DNA from: Betaproteobacteria bacterium
Lineage (GTDB): Bacteria; Pseudomonadota; Gammaproteobacteria; Burkholderiales; SG8-41
Assembly (NCBI GenBank): GCA_025363575.1
Contig: JANYDM010000082.1
Span: 1 to 51,132 of the forward strand
Reading direction: 5' to 3'
DNA length: 51,132 bases
This document shows, piece by piece, positions 1 through 8,594 of the stretch (position 1 is the stretch's first letter; every line of letters starts with the position of its first letter). The position numbers and the translations under genes were made by a program. The notes under the pieces were generated by a model. It worked only from the letters and a program-made list of their open reading frames with translations, ran no database searches and had not been told where the DNA came from.

Positions 1-90
1 TGGTGCCCGGAGCCGGACTCGAACCGGCACAGCCGTTTCCAGCCGAGGGATTTTAAGTCCCTTGTGTCTACCAGTTTCACCATCCGGGCA
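1..90 (-). tRNA. tRNA-Leu (anticodon TAA)
   Basis: The reverse complement folds as a class II tRNA. The acceptor arm starts TGCCCGG and closes with CCGGGCA followed by an encoded CCA (TGG at 1-3). The D arm contains GGTAGACAC, the anticodon loop reads TTAAAAT with anticodon TAA, there is a long variable arm, and the T loop is GGTTCGAGTCC. It is the last of three minus-strand tRNAs (Gly, Cys, Leu) downstream of pgsA. The window edge coincides with the CCA end. Confidence 0.95.
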
Positions 91-94
91 AATG

Positions 95-168
95 TGGAGG
101 CGCGGGGCGGAGTCGAACCGCCCTGGAAGGATTTGCAATCCTCTGCATAACCGCTTTGCTACCGCGCC
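95..168 (-). tRNA. tRNA-Cys (anticodon GCA)
   Basis: The reverse complement gives a canonical cloverleaf: acceptor GGCGCGG pairing with CCGCGCC, U discriminator and encoded CCA (95-97). The anticodon loop TTGCAAA carries GCA, and the T loop is GGTTCGACTCC. It lies 4 nt from tRNA-Leu, so the two are probably cut from one precursor. Confidence 0.95.
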
Positions 169-267
169 GGCGTTCGGAGCTCAAACTAAAACGGGAAAAC
201 GAAGTTTCGGTTCGGGCATGCGGCATCGATTTGCCCATCACGAACACTACTTCGCTTTCCCGGAATC

Positions 268-343
268 TGGAGCGGGAAAGGAGGCTCGAACTCCCGACCT
301 CAACCTTGGCAAGGTTGCGCTCTACCAACTGAGCTATTCCCGC
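268..343 (-). tRNA. tRNA-Gly (anticodon GCC)
   Basis: The reverse complement shows acceptor GCGGGAA/TTCCCGC, D loop AGCTCAGTTGGTAGAGC, anticodon loop TTGCCAA (GCC), T loop AGTTCGAGCCT and encoded CCA. It is the first tRNA after pgsA. The 99 bases to tRNA-Cys and the 58 bases to pgsA hold no other recognisable feature. Confidence 0.95.
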
Positions 344-401
344 GATAACTGGACGTGCATTATATTTAGAGTCGCCCCGATGGTCAAGAAATACCCTTGT
401 T

Positions 402-971
402 TCATAGGCGTTTATTGATTCGCGGCAGCGCCATTTTCAGATAATAAGCCATCGAAATCAGAGTGAGCAGCGCAGCTGCGCCGATCAGCCAGGTGCCGAC
501 CAGATGCGGGTCGAACGGGCCTAGCGCATCGTCGTAGAGCAGCAGCGGTATGGCGATCATCTGCAGCGTGGTCTTGATCTTGCCGAGCATCGAGACAGCA
601 ACGCTTTTCGACTCGCCCATCTGCGCCATCCATTCACGCAAGGCCGAAATCGCGATTTCACGGCCGATGATGATGAGCACGATGATGGCACTGACGCGGC
701 TCAGGTACAGCAGCACGATCAGCGCTGCGGTTACCATCAGCTTGTCGGCCACGGGATCGAGAAATGCGCCGAACGCGGACATCTGATTGAGCTTGCGGGC
801 GAGCCAGCCGTCAAACCAGTCGGTAACGGCGGCCAGCGTAAAAATAATCGTGGCGACGAGGTTCTGGTTCGGCAGCGACACCCAGCTCTTCTCGAAATAG
901 AAAATACCGACAAACAGCGGGATCAGCAGGATACGCAGCCACGTCAGCAGATTCGGGATGTTCAAAGGCAT
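402..971 (-). CDS. pgsA: CDP-diacylglycerol--glycerol-3-phosphate 3-phosphatidyltransferase
   Basis: This inner-membrane enzyme makes phosphatidylglycerophosphate from CDP-diacylglycerol and glycerol-3-phosphate, the committed step to phosphatidylglycerol and cardiolipin. About 189 residues with several hydrophobic helices are visible. The CDP-alcohol phosphotransferase signature DG-x2-AR-x8-G-x3-D-x3-D lies at about residues 52-74. I chose the ATG at 971 (protein starting MPLNIPNLLTWLRI) because it matches the family N terminus; the longer reading to 1028 would overlap uvrC. It follows uvrC by 7 nt, so the two are probably cotranscribed, a conserved pairing in Proteobacteria. Confidence 0.95.
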   Translation of the reverse strand: MPLNIPNLLTWLRILLIPLFVGIFYFEKSWVSLPNQNLVATIIFTLAAVTDWFDGWLARKLNQMSAFGAFLDPVADKLMVTAALIVLLYLSRVSAIIVLIIIGREIAISALREWMAQMGESKSVAVSMLGKIKTTLQMIAIPLLLYDDALGPFDPHLVGTWLIGAAALLTLISMAYYLKMALPRINKRL

Positions 972-978
972 GGGGATA

Positions 979-2781
979 TCAGTGCAGCTGAGCGTAAATT
1001 CGCGCGGCAAGCTCGTGGCTGATGCCATCCACCTGCGCGATATCGTCGATGCTAGCCGACATCAGTCCCTTCAAGCCGCCGAAGCGTGAGAGCAGGCTTT
1101 GGCGCCGCTTAGCGCCTATGCCGGCGATGCTCTCCAGCGTCGATGTCGTGCGCGCCTTGCCGCGTCGCGCCCGGTGCCCCTGGATGGCGAAGCGGTGTGC
1201 CTCGTCGCGTATTTGCTGTATCAAATGCAATGCCGGGTGTTCACCGGACAATTGTAGCGGGTTTGCGCGGCCCGGCATGATCAATTGCTCGAGCCCCGGC
1301 TTGCGTTCCTCGCCTTTGGCGACGCCTATCAACTGCACATCCGAAAGCCCCAGTTCGGCGAACACTTCACAGGCGATCCCGAGCTGGCCTTTGCCGCCGT
1401 CGATCAGCACCAGATCCGGGACCTTGCCTTCGCCCGCGACCACGCGGCGATAGCGCCGGCTCAGCACGTCGCGCATTGCCGCGTAGTCGTCGCCCGGCTC
1501 GATGCCGCTAATGTTGAAGCGGCGATATTCAGACTTCTGCATGGCGGCGTGATCGTATACCACGCAGGATGCGACCGTTGCTTCGCCCATCGTGTGGCTC
1601 ACGTCGAAACACTCGATGCGCTGGATGCTTTCGCCGGCGCCCAGCGCCTGCTGCAGCGCCAGCAGGCGCGCTTCCTGGCTCGCGTGCAGGCTCAATTGCT
1701 GCTGGGCTCCCAGTTGCGCGTTTTTCAATGCCATGTCGAGCCACACGCGCCGTTCGCCGATGGGATTCACGACGAGCTGCACTTTCACGCCCGCCTGCTC
1801 GCCCGGAAACTGCGTGAGGCCATCGCCTGCGATCTCGCTGCCGACGACCACGACCGGCGGTGCACCGCCGTTTGCGTAGTGCTGGCTGATGAAGGCCTCG
1901 ATGATGCGCGGCATTTCATGCCCGGCAGCGTTGCGCGGAAAAAAATTCTTGTCCCCGAGATGATGGCCGCCGCGAATCATGACCAGATTGACGCAGACGA
2001 TTTCACCTTCAACCGCGCACGCAACGATGTCCGCATCGCGCGCCACGTTACTCGAAACGAACTGCGTTTCGCGCACGCGGCGCAGCGCGCCTATCTGATC
2101 GCGGAATATCGCTGCCTGCTCGTAATTCTGATTTTCGGCGGCCGCCTCCATGCGCGAGATCAAACGTTGCATCGCCTCGTCGTCCTTGCCGCGCAGGAAC
2201 AACTCAGCGCTCGTCACGTCGTCCGCATAGTCGGCCGCGCTGATGAGCCCGACGCACGGCGCAGTGCAGCGCCTGATCTGATGCAGCAGACAGGGCCGCG
2301 AGCGGTTTTCATAGACACTGTCAGCGCAGGTGCGCAGCCTGAATACCTTTTGCAGCAGCTGTATGCTCTCACGCACTGCGCCGGCATTGGGAAACGGCCC
2401 GAAATAGCGGCCGCGCGCATCAAGCGTGCCGCGGTGAAACGCGAGACGGGGAAATGCGTGGCGCGTCAGCGCAAGGTAAGGATATGACTTATCGTCCCTG
2501 AACAGTATGTTGTAGCGCGGCATCAGCGCCTTGATCAGGTTGTTCTCCAGCAAAAGCGCTTCGGCTTCCGAGCGCGTCACCGTAGTCTCCACCGCGTGCA
2601 CCTGGTTGAGCATAAGCCGGATGCGCGGCGAAATGCCGGTCTGTTTCTGGAAATACGACGAGACGCGTTTGCGCAGGTCGCCGGCCTTGCCGACATAGAG
2701 CGCATCCCCTGCTGCGTTCAGCATGCGGTAGACGCCGGGCATGTGCGGCAGATTGCGTATGAGTTCGCTTGGATCAAACAC
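979..2781 (-). CDS. uvrC: Excinuclease ABC subunit C
   Basis: UvrC makes the dual incisions during nucleotide excision repair after UvrAB has located damage. The 600-residue product has normal length. The N-terminal GIY-YIG nuclease is visible (MPGVYRM and LYVGKA at about residues 14-33), then a cysteine-rich stretch (RPCLLHQIRRC at about 160), a UVR motif near 205-225, the RNase H-like endonuclease domain (FDVSHTMGE at about 393, DLVLIDGGKGQL near 455) and C-terminal helix-hairpin-helix repeats (ESIAGIGAKRRQSLL). It is first in the uvrC-pgsA-tRNA string. Confidence 0.97.
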   Translation of the reverse strand: MFDPSELIRNLPHMPGVYRMLNAAGDALYVGKAGDLRKRVSSYFQKQTGISPRIRLMLNQVHAVETTVTRSEAEALLLENNLIKALMPRYNILFRDDKSYPYLALTRHAFPRLAFHRGTLDARGRYFGPFPNAGAVRESIQLLQKVFRLRTCADSVYENRSRPCLLHQIRRCTAPCVGLISAADYADDVTSAELFLRGKDDEAMQRLISRMEAAAENQNYEQAAIFRDQIGALRRVRETQFVSSNVARDADIVACAVEGEIVCVNLVMIRGGHHLGDKNFFPRNAAGHEMPRIIEAFISQHYANGGAPPVVVVGSEIAGDGLTQFPGEQAGVKVQLVVNPIGERRVWLDMALKNAQLGAQQQLSLHASQEARLLALQQALGAGESIQRIECFDVSHTMGEATVASCVVYDHAAMQKSEYRRFNISGIEPGDDYAAMRDVLSRRYRRVVAGEGKVPDLVLIDGGKGQLGIACEVFAELGLSDVQLIGVAKGEERKPGLEQLIMPGRANPLQLSGEHPALHLIQQIRDEAHRFAIQGHRARRGKARTTSTLESIAGIGAKRRQSLLSRFGGLKGLMSASIDDIAQVDGISHELAARIYAQLH

Positions 2782-2837
2782 GTCGGCGCCGGTGCAGATG
2801 GATTGAGAAACCGCCGCGGCTGGGGCGGCGCGCCGAT

Positions 2838-2843
2838 ATTATA
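2838..2843 (-). promoter_or_regulatory. Candidate -10 element upstream of uvrC
   Basis: A perfect TATAAT on the minus strand lies 57 bases upstream of the uvrC ATG, inside the 134-base gap between uvrC and the cation-efflux gene. I see no convincing -35 hexamer 16-18 bases further upstream, so this is only a candidate. Nothing else is recognisable in the gap. Confidence 0.35.
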
Positions 2844-2915
2844 AGACGGTTCGACGCAACCCGAATCCGTCTTGCTTCGCGCGGCGGCCGGCCATTGCAA
2901 CCCGTATCAGCGACG

Positions 2916-3941
2916 TCAGCCGGGCGCGCGCGTGGGGTGCACGGCCCTCGCCTTTGCAGGGCGGCGGACGGCAGTCTGTCGGGCCGGTTCGTGCGCATCC
3001 GCGCAGTGATTCGCCGGCTCTATGAACAGATGCCGAACCATGGGGTACGCGGCGCGTATGTCGCGGTCGATCGCGTCGATTACTTGGTGGGCGCGCGCGC
3101 GTGAAACCTCGCAGTCGATCGCGACATTCAAATTGACGAGAATGAAATCCGGGCCCATGTGCATGGTAAACAGCGCGCCGACCTGCTCCACCTCAGGATG
3201 CGCTTCGGCGAGATTGCGGATGCCGGCAACGACTTCGCGGTTGGCGGATTCACCGATCAACAGGCCCTTGCTTTCTCTGGCCAGTCCGAACGCGGCGGCC
3301 GCCAGGATTACCGAAATCAGAATCGACGCCGCACCGTCGAAATACGGCACGCCGGTCAGTTGCCCGAGCAGGATGCCGAGAAATGCCACCATTAGACCGG
3401 CCAGCGCCGCAGTATCTTCAAAGAGCACGGCGAAGACCGTCGGGTCTTTAGCGCGGCGGACCGCCGCCAGATAGTCGTGCGCACCGCTCCGCTGGCGGAA
3501 TTCCTTGAATGCGACGAACCACGAGGCGCCTTCGAAAACAGCGGAGGCTGCGAGCACTGCATACGAGATGCCGGTATGTGCGAGCGGACGCGGGGAAATA
3601 ATGTGCCGAACACCCTCGTAAAGCGAGATGCCGGCACCGAGCGCGAAGATGAGCAGTGCCACCACGAACGTCCAGAAATAAATTTCTTTGCCATGGCCGA
3701 ACGGAAAATGCTCGTCAGGGGGCAAGCCTGCGCGCTTGCGGCCGTACAGCATGAGAAACTGGTTGCCGGTGTCCACCACCGAGTGCACCGCTTCGGACAG
3801 CATGGCCGAACTGCCGCTGATTGCCGCGGCGATGAATTTGATCACTGCAATCGCCGAATTACCCGCGAGCGCGGCGTAAATCACGCGTTTCGGCCCGCGC
3901 GGCGCATGCCGCGTGGCCGCGCGAAGTTCAGTTGTTCTCAT
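2916..3941 (-). CDS. Cation diffusion facilitator (CDF) family efflux protein
   Basis: This is a predicted inner-membrane proton/metal antiporter of the CDF family, about 341 residues. Hydrophobic helices run through the first two thirds. The segment with SEAVHSVVDTGNQ at about residues 35-47 corresponds to the metal-site helix of CDF proteins, with H and D retained. HFPFGHGKE follows at about 66-74, typical of the ZT_dimer-containing branch. A cytoplasmic C-terminal domain (about 240-330) contains HPEVEQVGALFTMHMGPD. The ATG at 3941 gives the family-like N terminus; upstream in-frame codons to 4139 give a low-complexity extension that overlaps the neighbour, so I reject it. The metal cannot be read from sequence. 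Confidence 0.88.
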   Translation of the reverse strand: MRTTELRAATRHAPRGPKRVIYAALAGNSAIAVIKFIAAAISGSSAMLSEAVHSVVDTGNQFLMLYGRKRAGLPPDEHFPFGHGKEIYFWTFVVALLIFALGAGISLYEGVRHIISPRPLAHTGISYAVLAASAVFEGASWFVAFKEFRQRSGAHDYLAAVRRAKDPTVFAVLFEDTAALAGLMVAFLGILLGQLTGVPYFDGAASILISVILAAAAFGLARESKGLLIGESANREVVAGIRNLAEAHPEVEQVGALFTMHMGPDFILVNLNVAIDCEVSRARAHQVIDAIDRDIRAAYPMVRHLFIEPANHCADAHEPARQTAVRRPAKARAVHPTRAPG

Positions 3942-4110
3942 ACGTTTATGCGCGCAAAAGCGGCGCGAGCGCAATGGAAACGACGCAGGGCAGACAGCAT
4001 GGCGCATCATGAAACCGATGGCCTGCATGCATAAGCGGTCACAGGCCCATTCCTCTGTCGGACGCTCAATACCCTGCTGTAGGGTACGACCCGACAAAAG
4101 CCTGATGGAA

Positions 4111-4737
4111 CTACGACAGCTCGTGCGCGATATCAGCAAATACCTTGCGGAACATTGCTTCGGTCAGCCGGCGGGTGTTGGTGTTATAGCGGCTGCAGTG
4201 GTAGCTGTCATACACCGTCAGCCCGCCGGTCAAGGCGTGGCGCGCGCCATGACGAAATGGAAATCCGGCTTTTCTGGCGCCGAGCGCCATCAATACGGCA
4301 TAGTGCGCGACACCGCCCAACGCGAGTACGACGCTGCGCGGTGCAAGCGCAGCAAGCTCAGACTGCAGATACTTGTTGCACTCCTTTACTTCCGCGAGTT
4401 CGGGTTTGTTCTGCGGCGGCAGGCACTTTACGGCATTGGTGATACGGCAGCCAATGAGCTTCAGACCGTCTTTCGCACTGATGGATTCCGGTGCGCTCGC
4501 AAAGCCGAAGCGGTGCAATGTCGCATATAAAAGAATACCGGCGTAGTCGCCCGTGAACGGCCGACCGCTGCGGTTCGCGCCATGCATGCCGGGCGCGAGA
4601 CCAACGATCAGCAGCCGCGGACGCGCATCGCCGAACGGGGCGACCGGCCGCGCGTGATAGTCCGGATGTTCGCAGCGCACGCCGTCAAGAAAACCGGCAA
4701 GGCGCGGACAATCACGGCATTGCAGCGAGAATTTCAA
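4111..4737 (-). CDS. Uracil-DNA glycosylase, family 5-like (UDGb)
   Basis: The protein is a predicted iron-sulfur uracil-DNA glycosylase that removes uracil or other deaminated bases. The 208-residue product starts with CRDCPRL (about residues 7-13) followed by another cysteine near 22, consistent with a 4Fe-4S site shared with C104 in VKCLPPQNKP. Motif 1, VGLAPGMHGANRSGRPF at about 45-61, has the family-5 pattern in which the usual catalytic polar residue of other families is absent. Motif 2 appears as YHCSRYNTNTRRLT near the C terminus, with C replacing the usual P. It sits between the CDF gene and nagZ on the same strand. Confidence 0.88.
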   Translation of the reverse strand: MKFSLQCRDCPRLAGFLDGVRCEHPDYHARPVAPFGDARPRLLIVGLAPGMHGANRSGRPFTGDYAGILLYATLHRFGFASAPESISAKDGLKLIGCRITNAVKCLPPQNKPELAEVKECNKYLQSELAALAPRSVVLALGGVAHYAVLMALGARKAGFPFRHGARHALTGGLTVYDSYHCSRYNTNTRRLTEAMFRKVFADIAHELS

Positions 4738-4762
4738 GGCTGCGGGCGAGGTGCTGCCGCGC

Positions 4763-5833
4763 TCAGCGGTAGAGCGGAAGATCGCCGCTGTTCACGCCGA
4801 TTGCACGCACGGCGGCAACGGCGTCGAGATAGAAGCGGTCGTGCTGGAGATGCGAGGGCGATTCGGGGCCGCCGCGGCCGTGGATGCGGGCGAGACGTGC
4901 GACCGACATTGCCGGCATCGTGTAGTCGAGCGCCGCCAGCAGTTCATCCGCGGACTGCGGATTGTTGCAGACGAGGACCATGTCACAACCGGCACGCAGC
5001 GCGGCCAGTGCCCGTGCTTCGACACTGCCGGCAATGCTTGCTCCTTCCATCGACAAATCGTCACTGAATATCATGCCGTTGAAGCCGAGCTGGCGGCGCA
5101 ATATATCCTTAAGCCAGATTGCGGAAAACCCAGCGGGTTTGTCGTCCACCGCGGGATACACGACATGCGCCGGCATGATGCCGCCGAGGCCGCTCTCGAT
5201 CAGGCGCCGGAATGGCTTCAGATCGGACGCCTCGATTTGTTCGAGCGCCCGCTCGTCAACCGGCATTTCGTGGTGAGAATCCGCCCTGACATGGCCATGG
5301 CCGGGAAAATGCTTGCCGACCGCCGACATGCCGCCGTGGCGCAGGCCGCGCATCAACCCTTGCGCGAGTTCGCCGATCGCGGCGGGCTCGCTGTGGAATG
5401 CGCGGTCGCCGATCACGCTGCTGTTGCCGTGGTCGACGTCCAGCACCGGAGTGAAACTCAAGTCGACCCCGCGCGAGCGCAATTCGGCGGCGAGCACATA
5501 ACCCACCGATTCGGCCAGTTTCCTGCCGCGACCGGGATCGCTGTCCCACACCGCGCCAAGTTCGCGCATCGCCGGCAGCACGGTGAAACCTTCGCGAAAG
5601 CGCTGCACGCGACCGCCTTCATGATCGACGGCGATCAGGAGCGGCGGCTGGCGCAGCGCGTGTATCGCGCGTGTCAGTTCTTCAAGTTGTTCCGGCGAGT
5701 CGTAGTTGCGCGAAAACAGGATTACGCCACCAACCAGCGGGTGCGCGAGGCGCTTGCGGTCCTCGTCGGTGAGTTCGGTGCTGGCAACGTCCAGCATCAC
5801 CGGCCCGTGCGGCAGCTGCAGCGGAAGATTCAT
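4763..5833 (-). CDS. nagZ: Beta-N-acetylhexosaminidase (GH3)
   Basis: NagZ removes N-acetylglucosamine from anhydromuropeptides during cytoplasmic peptidoglycan recycling. The 356-residue product has the single-domain bacterial NagZ length. Diagnostic segments are VDHEGGRVQRF at about residue 69, KHFPGHGHVRADSHHEMP at about 169 (the GH3 loop with the general acid/base dyad) and FSDDLSMEGAS at about 250 with the nucleophile Asp. The start overlaps the acpS stop by 4 nt, so it is translationally coupled at the end of the lepA-to-nagZ string. Confidence 0.96.
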   Translation of the reverse strand: MNLPLQLPHGPVMLDVASTELTDEDRKRLAHPLVGGVILFSRNYDSPEQLEELTRAIHALRQPPLLIAVDHEGGRVQRFREGFTVLPAMRELGAVWDSDPGRGRKLAESVGYVLAAELRSRGVDLSFTPVLDVDHGNSSVIGDRAFHSEPAAIGELAQGLMRGLRHGGMSAVGKHFPGHGHVRADSHHEMPVDERALEQIEASDLKPFRRLIESGLGGIMPAHVVYPAVDDKPAGFSAIWLKDILRRQLGFNGMIFSDDLSMEGASIAGSVEARALAALRAGCDMVLVCNNPQSADELLAALDYTMPAMSVARLARIHGRGGPESPSHLQHDRFYLDAVAAVRAIGVNSGDLPLYR

Positions 5834-6210
5834 AGCTTCTCCAACACGACGCAGGCGCAGGCCAGGCTTTTCTCGTCGCTGATCGTGACGAAATGACCGC
5901 CTATGCCCTCGGCCGCGATCAATTCCGCCAGTTTGGGATGAAACTCGAGTTCAGGCTTGCCGCGCCGGTCGGGCACGACACTGATGCATTGCAGAGTCAC
6001 CGGATAACGGAAGCCCGTGCCCATCGCCTTCGAGAACGCTTCCTTGGCGGCGAAGCGGTTGGCGACGAAGAGGACACGGTTGCCCGTTTTGGTATAACCA
6101 AGCCATTCGCGGGGCGTCAAAACGCGCCGCGCAAAACGTTCCCCGTACTTCTCCAGCAGCCGCTTGACGCGATGCGGCTCCAGCACATCGATGCCGATGC
6201 CGTAAATCAC
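5830..6210 (-). CDS. acpS: Holo-[acyl-carrier-protein] synthase
   Basis: AcpS transfers 4'-phosphopantetheine from CoA to apo-ACP. The 126-residue product has the correct size. The metal-binding GIGIDVLE at about residues 4-11 and the conserved FAAKEAFSKAMGTG at about 53-66 are both present. Its ATG overlaps the pdxJ stop by 4 nt and its stop overlaps the nagZ start by 4 nt, giving tight translational coupling. Confidence 0.96.
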   Translation of the reverse strand: MIYGIGIDVLEPHRVKRLLEKYGERFARRVLTPREWLGYTKTGNRVLFVANRFAAKEAFSKAMGTGFRYPVTLQCISVVPDRRGKPELEFHPKLAELIAAEGIGGHFVTISDEKSLACACVVLEKL

Positions 6211-6950
6211 GCGCGCTCGCCCGCCGCGATTGCCGCGAGATAGCCGCGTACAGTGGCGGCGAGACCCGCCTCCAGCGCATCGGCGACCAGCGCATGCCCG
6301 ATAGACACTTCGAGCACCTGCGGCACGGTCGAAATAAAAAGAGGTAGATTGAGCTGACTAAGATCATGCCCCGCGTTAACACCTAGACCCGCGGCTTGCG
6401 CCGCGCGCGCGGCAGCGGCATATTGCGCAGCTATCCCCTTTTGCTGCGGACCGCCGAACGCTGCCGCATAGGGCTCAGTATAGAGTTCGACGCGATCGGC
6501 GCCGAGCTCGCGCGCTGCTGACATTGCTTCGGAAAGCGGATCCATGAACAGGCTCACGCGTGCCCCCAACGCCTTGAACTCCGCGATCAGCGGACGCAGG
6601 CGCGCGCCGTCACGCGCAATGTCCCAGCCATGGTCGGACGTAAACTGAGTCGGGTCATCCGGCACGAGCGTGCACTGCTGGGGCCGCACTTCGCGCGCGA
6701 TCTCGAGCAGGTTTTCAAACGGATTGCCTTCGATGTTGAATTCGGCGTCCGCGCGTCCCTTGAGCAACGCGGAAAGCTCGCGTACGTCGGACAGGCGTAT
6801 ATGCCGGGCGTCCGGCCGCGGATGCACAGTAATGCCGCGCGCGCCCGCGTCGAGCGCGATGGTCGCCGCGCGCGTGACGCTCGGGATGCCGAGAGCCCGC
6901 GAATTGCGCAACAGCGCGATCTTGTTGAGATTGACGCTGAGGCGCGTCAT
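6207..6950 (-). CDS. pdxJ: Pyridoxine 5'-phosphate synthase
   Basis: PdxJ condenses 1-deoxyxylulose 5-phosphate with 3-amino-2-oxopropyl phosphate in vitamin B6 synthesis. The 247-residue TIM barrel shows the N-terminal LSVNLNKIALLRNSRG-like start (here NSRALGIP), GITVHPRPDARHI at about residue 40, FNIEGNP at about 71 and the C-terminal VSIGHALVADALEAG segment. The pdxJ-acpS order with a 4-nt overlap is conserved in Proteobacteria. Confidence 0.96.
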   Translation of the reverse strand: MTRLSVNLNKIALLRNSRALGIPSVTRAATIALDAGARGITVHPRPDARHIRLSDVRELSALLKGRADAEFNIEGNPFENLLEIAREVRPQQCTLVPDDPTQFTSDHGWDIARDGARLRPLIAEFKALGARVSLFMDPLSEAMSAARELGADRVELYTEPYAAAFGGPQQKGIAAQYAAAARAAQAAGLGVNAGHDLSQLNLPLFISTVPQVLEVSIGHALVADALEAGLAATVRGYLAAIAAGERA

Positions 6951-7705
6951 AGCTGCTGCATGTCTATCAATAACTGGCGGGTATTGAGCGTCTGGTTGCC
7001 GAGGCAGTGATTGATCAGCATGCGCATCAATGCCTTGCTTTGCTGTAGCGTGACCGCGCTCGAGTAATCGCCGCGCGCCATGTCATGCAGCGTCTGTCCG
7101 GCCAATTCTAACCGCTTTTCTTCGTGGCCGCCGCCGTTGCCCGGCTCGCGCGCGCTGTGCGCCAGGCGCACGGGCCCATGTTCGAGCAGATAGTGATAGA
7201 CGTCCCCCGTGCGGATGTCCTCGCCGGACATCGCATCGCGATCGAGTGTCAGCGCGTAACCCGCCTCCTGCAGCAGCTTCTGCTCGAAGCCACGCAGCGT
7301 CACCGCATGATCGCCGCCGTTGCTCAACGCGCCGAGCGTCGCATGGTAGGTTTCGAACAGCGCTTCGTGTGCGTCATCGCGCGCCAGCAGCTTGAGCATG
7401 AGTTCATTGAGGTAAAAACCGCACAGCAGGCCGCGGCCCTGCAGCTGCGGCAGCCCGCCCTGCCATTCTGCCTTGTGCAGCGTGCGCAGCTCCGCTTTGC
7501 CTCCCCACGTCAGCAACAGGGGCTGAAAAGCGAGGAGCACGCCGCGCAGAACCGAGCGCGGACGCCGCGCGCCGCGCGCGACCAGTGCCACGCGCCCGTA
7601 GTTGCGCGTGAACACTTCGATGATGAGGCTGGTTTCGCGGAACGGGTAGCTGTGCAGCACGAACGCGGGTTCCGCATCGTGACGCGCCCTGCCTGCATCA
7701 GCCAT
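6947..7705 (-). CDS. recO: DNA repair protein RecO
   Basis: RecO works with RecR to load RecA on SSB-coated single-stranded DNA in RecF-pathway repair. The 252-residue product has the N-terminal OB-fold signature FVLHSYPFRETSLIIEVFTRNYG and the helical C-terminal region with GLLCGFYLNELMLKLLARDD near residues 92-111. The zinc-binding cysteines found in some RecO proteins are not obvious. The start overlaps the era stop by 8 nt. Confidence 0.94.
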   Translation of the reverse strand: MADAGRARHDAEPAFVLHSYPFRETSLIIEVFTRNYGRVALVARGARRPRSVLRGVLLAFQPLLLTWGGKAELRTLHKAEWQGGLPQLQGRGLLCGFYLNELMLKLLARDDAHEALFETYHATLGALSNGGDHAVTLRGFEQKLLQEAGYALTLDRDAMSGEDIRTGDVYHYLLEHGPVRLAHSAREPGNGGGHEEKRLELAGQTLHDMARGDYSSAVTLQQSKALMRMLINHCLGNQTLNTRQLLIDMQQL

Positions 7706-8594
7706 AGCCGAGTTGCTTCATGACCTGCTGATTCTCGGCCCAGCCGCGTTTGACCTTGACCCATAGCTCAAGATGGACTTTGCCGCCGAAAAGTTTTTCC
7801 ATATCCAGGCGTGCTTTCGTTCCTATCGCTTTCAGCTGTGCGCCTTTGGCGCCGACGACGATGCCCTTATGGCTGTCTTTGTCCACCAGGATAGACGCAT
7901 GTATGCGCCGCATGGTTCCCTCGAGCGCGAACTTGTCGATGATGACTGCACTCGCGTAGGGGAGCTCGTCGCCGAGCAGGCGGAATAGTTTTTCGCGGAT
8001 GAGTTCGGCAGCAAGAAACCGTTCGCTCGATTCTGTAATCTCGTCGGCGCCGTAGAGCGCGGCCTGCAGCGGCAGATAGCGGATGATGGTGCTGGCGAGC
8101 TCGTCCACGCCATGCCCTTTCGAAGCGGATACCGGCACGATCTCGGCGAATGCGTGTTCGCCCGCCACCTGCGTAATGAATGGCAGCAGCAGACTGCGAT
8201 CGGCCAGCCGGTCGGTCTTGTTGATTACGAGCAACACTTTACGGTTGCGCGGCAGCAAAGCAAGCAGCGCGCGGTCGTCCGCGCCGAAGCGACCGGCTTC
8301 GATGACGAGGACGATCACGTCGACATCGGCCAGCGCCTGCGTCACCGTTCGGTTCATGTGCCGGTTCAACGCGCTCGTATGGCGCGTCTGGAAGCCCGGC
8401 GTGTCGACGAACATGAGTTGCGCGGCGGGCCGCGTCAATATGCCGGTGATGCGCTGGCGCGTGGTTTGCGCCTTGCGTGAGGTGATGCTCAGTTTCTGCC
8501 CCACCAGCCGGTTGAGCAGCGTGGACTTGCCTACGTTCGGGCGTCCGACGATCGCGATATAGCCGGCGCGAAAATCCGCCGCCACGCCAGTCAT
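7698..8594 (-). CDS. era: GTPase Era
   Basis: Era is an essential GTPase that binds the 3' end of 16S rRNA during 30S subunit maturation. The 298-residue product has G1 GRPNVGKSTL at about residues 17-26, G3 DTPGF near 64, G4 NKTD near 130 and a C-terminal KH domain with VDKDSHKGIVVGAKGAQLK near 237-255. It overlaps rnc by 4 nt upstream and recO by 8 nt downstream. Confidence 0.97.
   Translation of the reverse strand: MTGVAADFRAGYIAIVGRPNVGKSTLLNRLVGQKLSITSRKAQTTRQRITGILTRPAAQLMFVDTPGFQTRHTSALNRHMNRTVTQALADVDVIVLVIEAGRFGADDRALLALLPRNRKVLLVINKTDRLADRSLLLPFITQVAGEHAFAEIVPVSASKGHGVDELASTIIRYLPLQAALYGADEITESSERFLAAELIREKLFRLLGDELPYASAVIIDKFALEGTMRRIHASILVDKDSHKGIVVGAKGAQLKAIGTKARLDMEKLFGGKVHLELWVKVKRGWAENQQVMKQLGYG

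Noticed and set aside
1285..2487. Long plus-strand ORF opposite uvrC (and similar long antisense ORFs at 4751-5896, 12774-13820, 23794-25143, 31142-32416)
   Set aside because: They are antisense shadows of well-supported genes. Their translations are rich in R, A, H and D as expected from reverse reading of GC-rich codons, and show no family motif.
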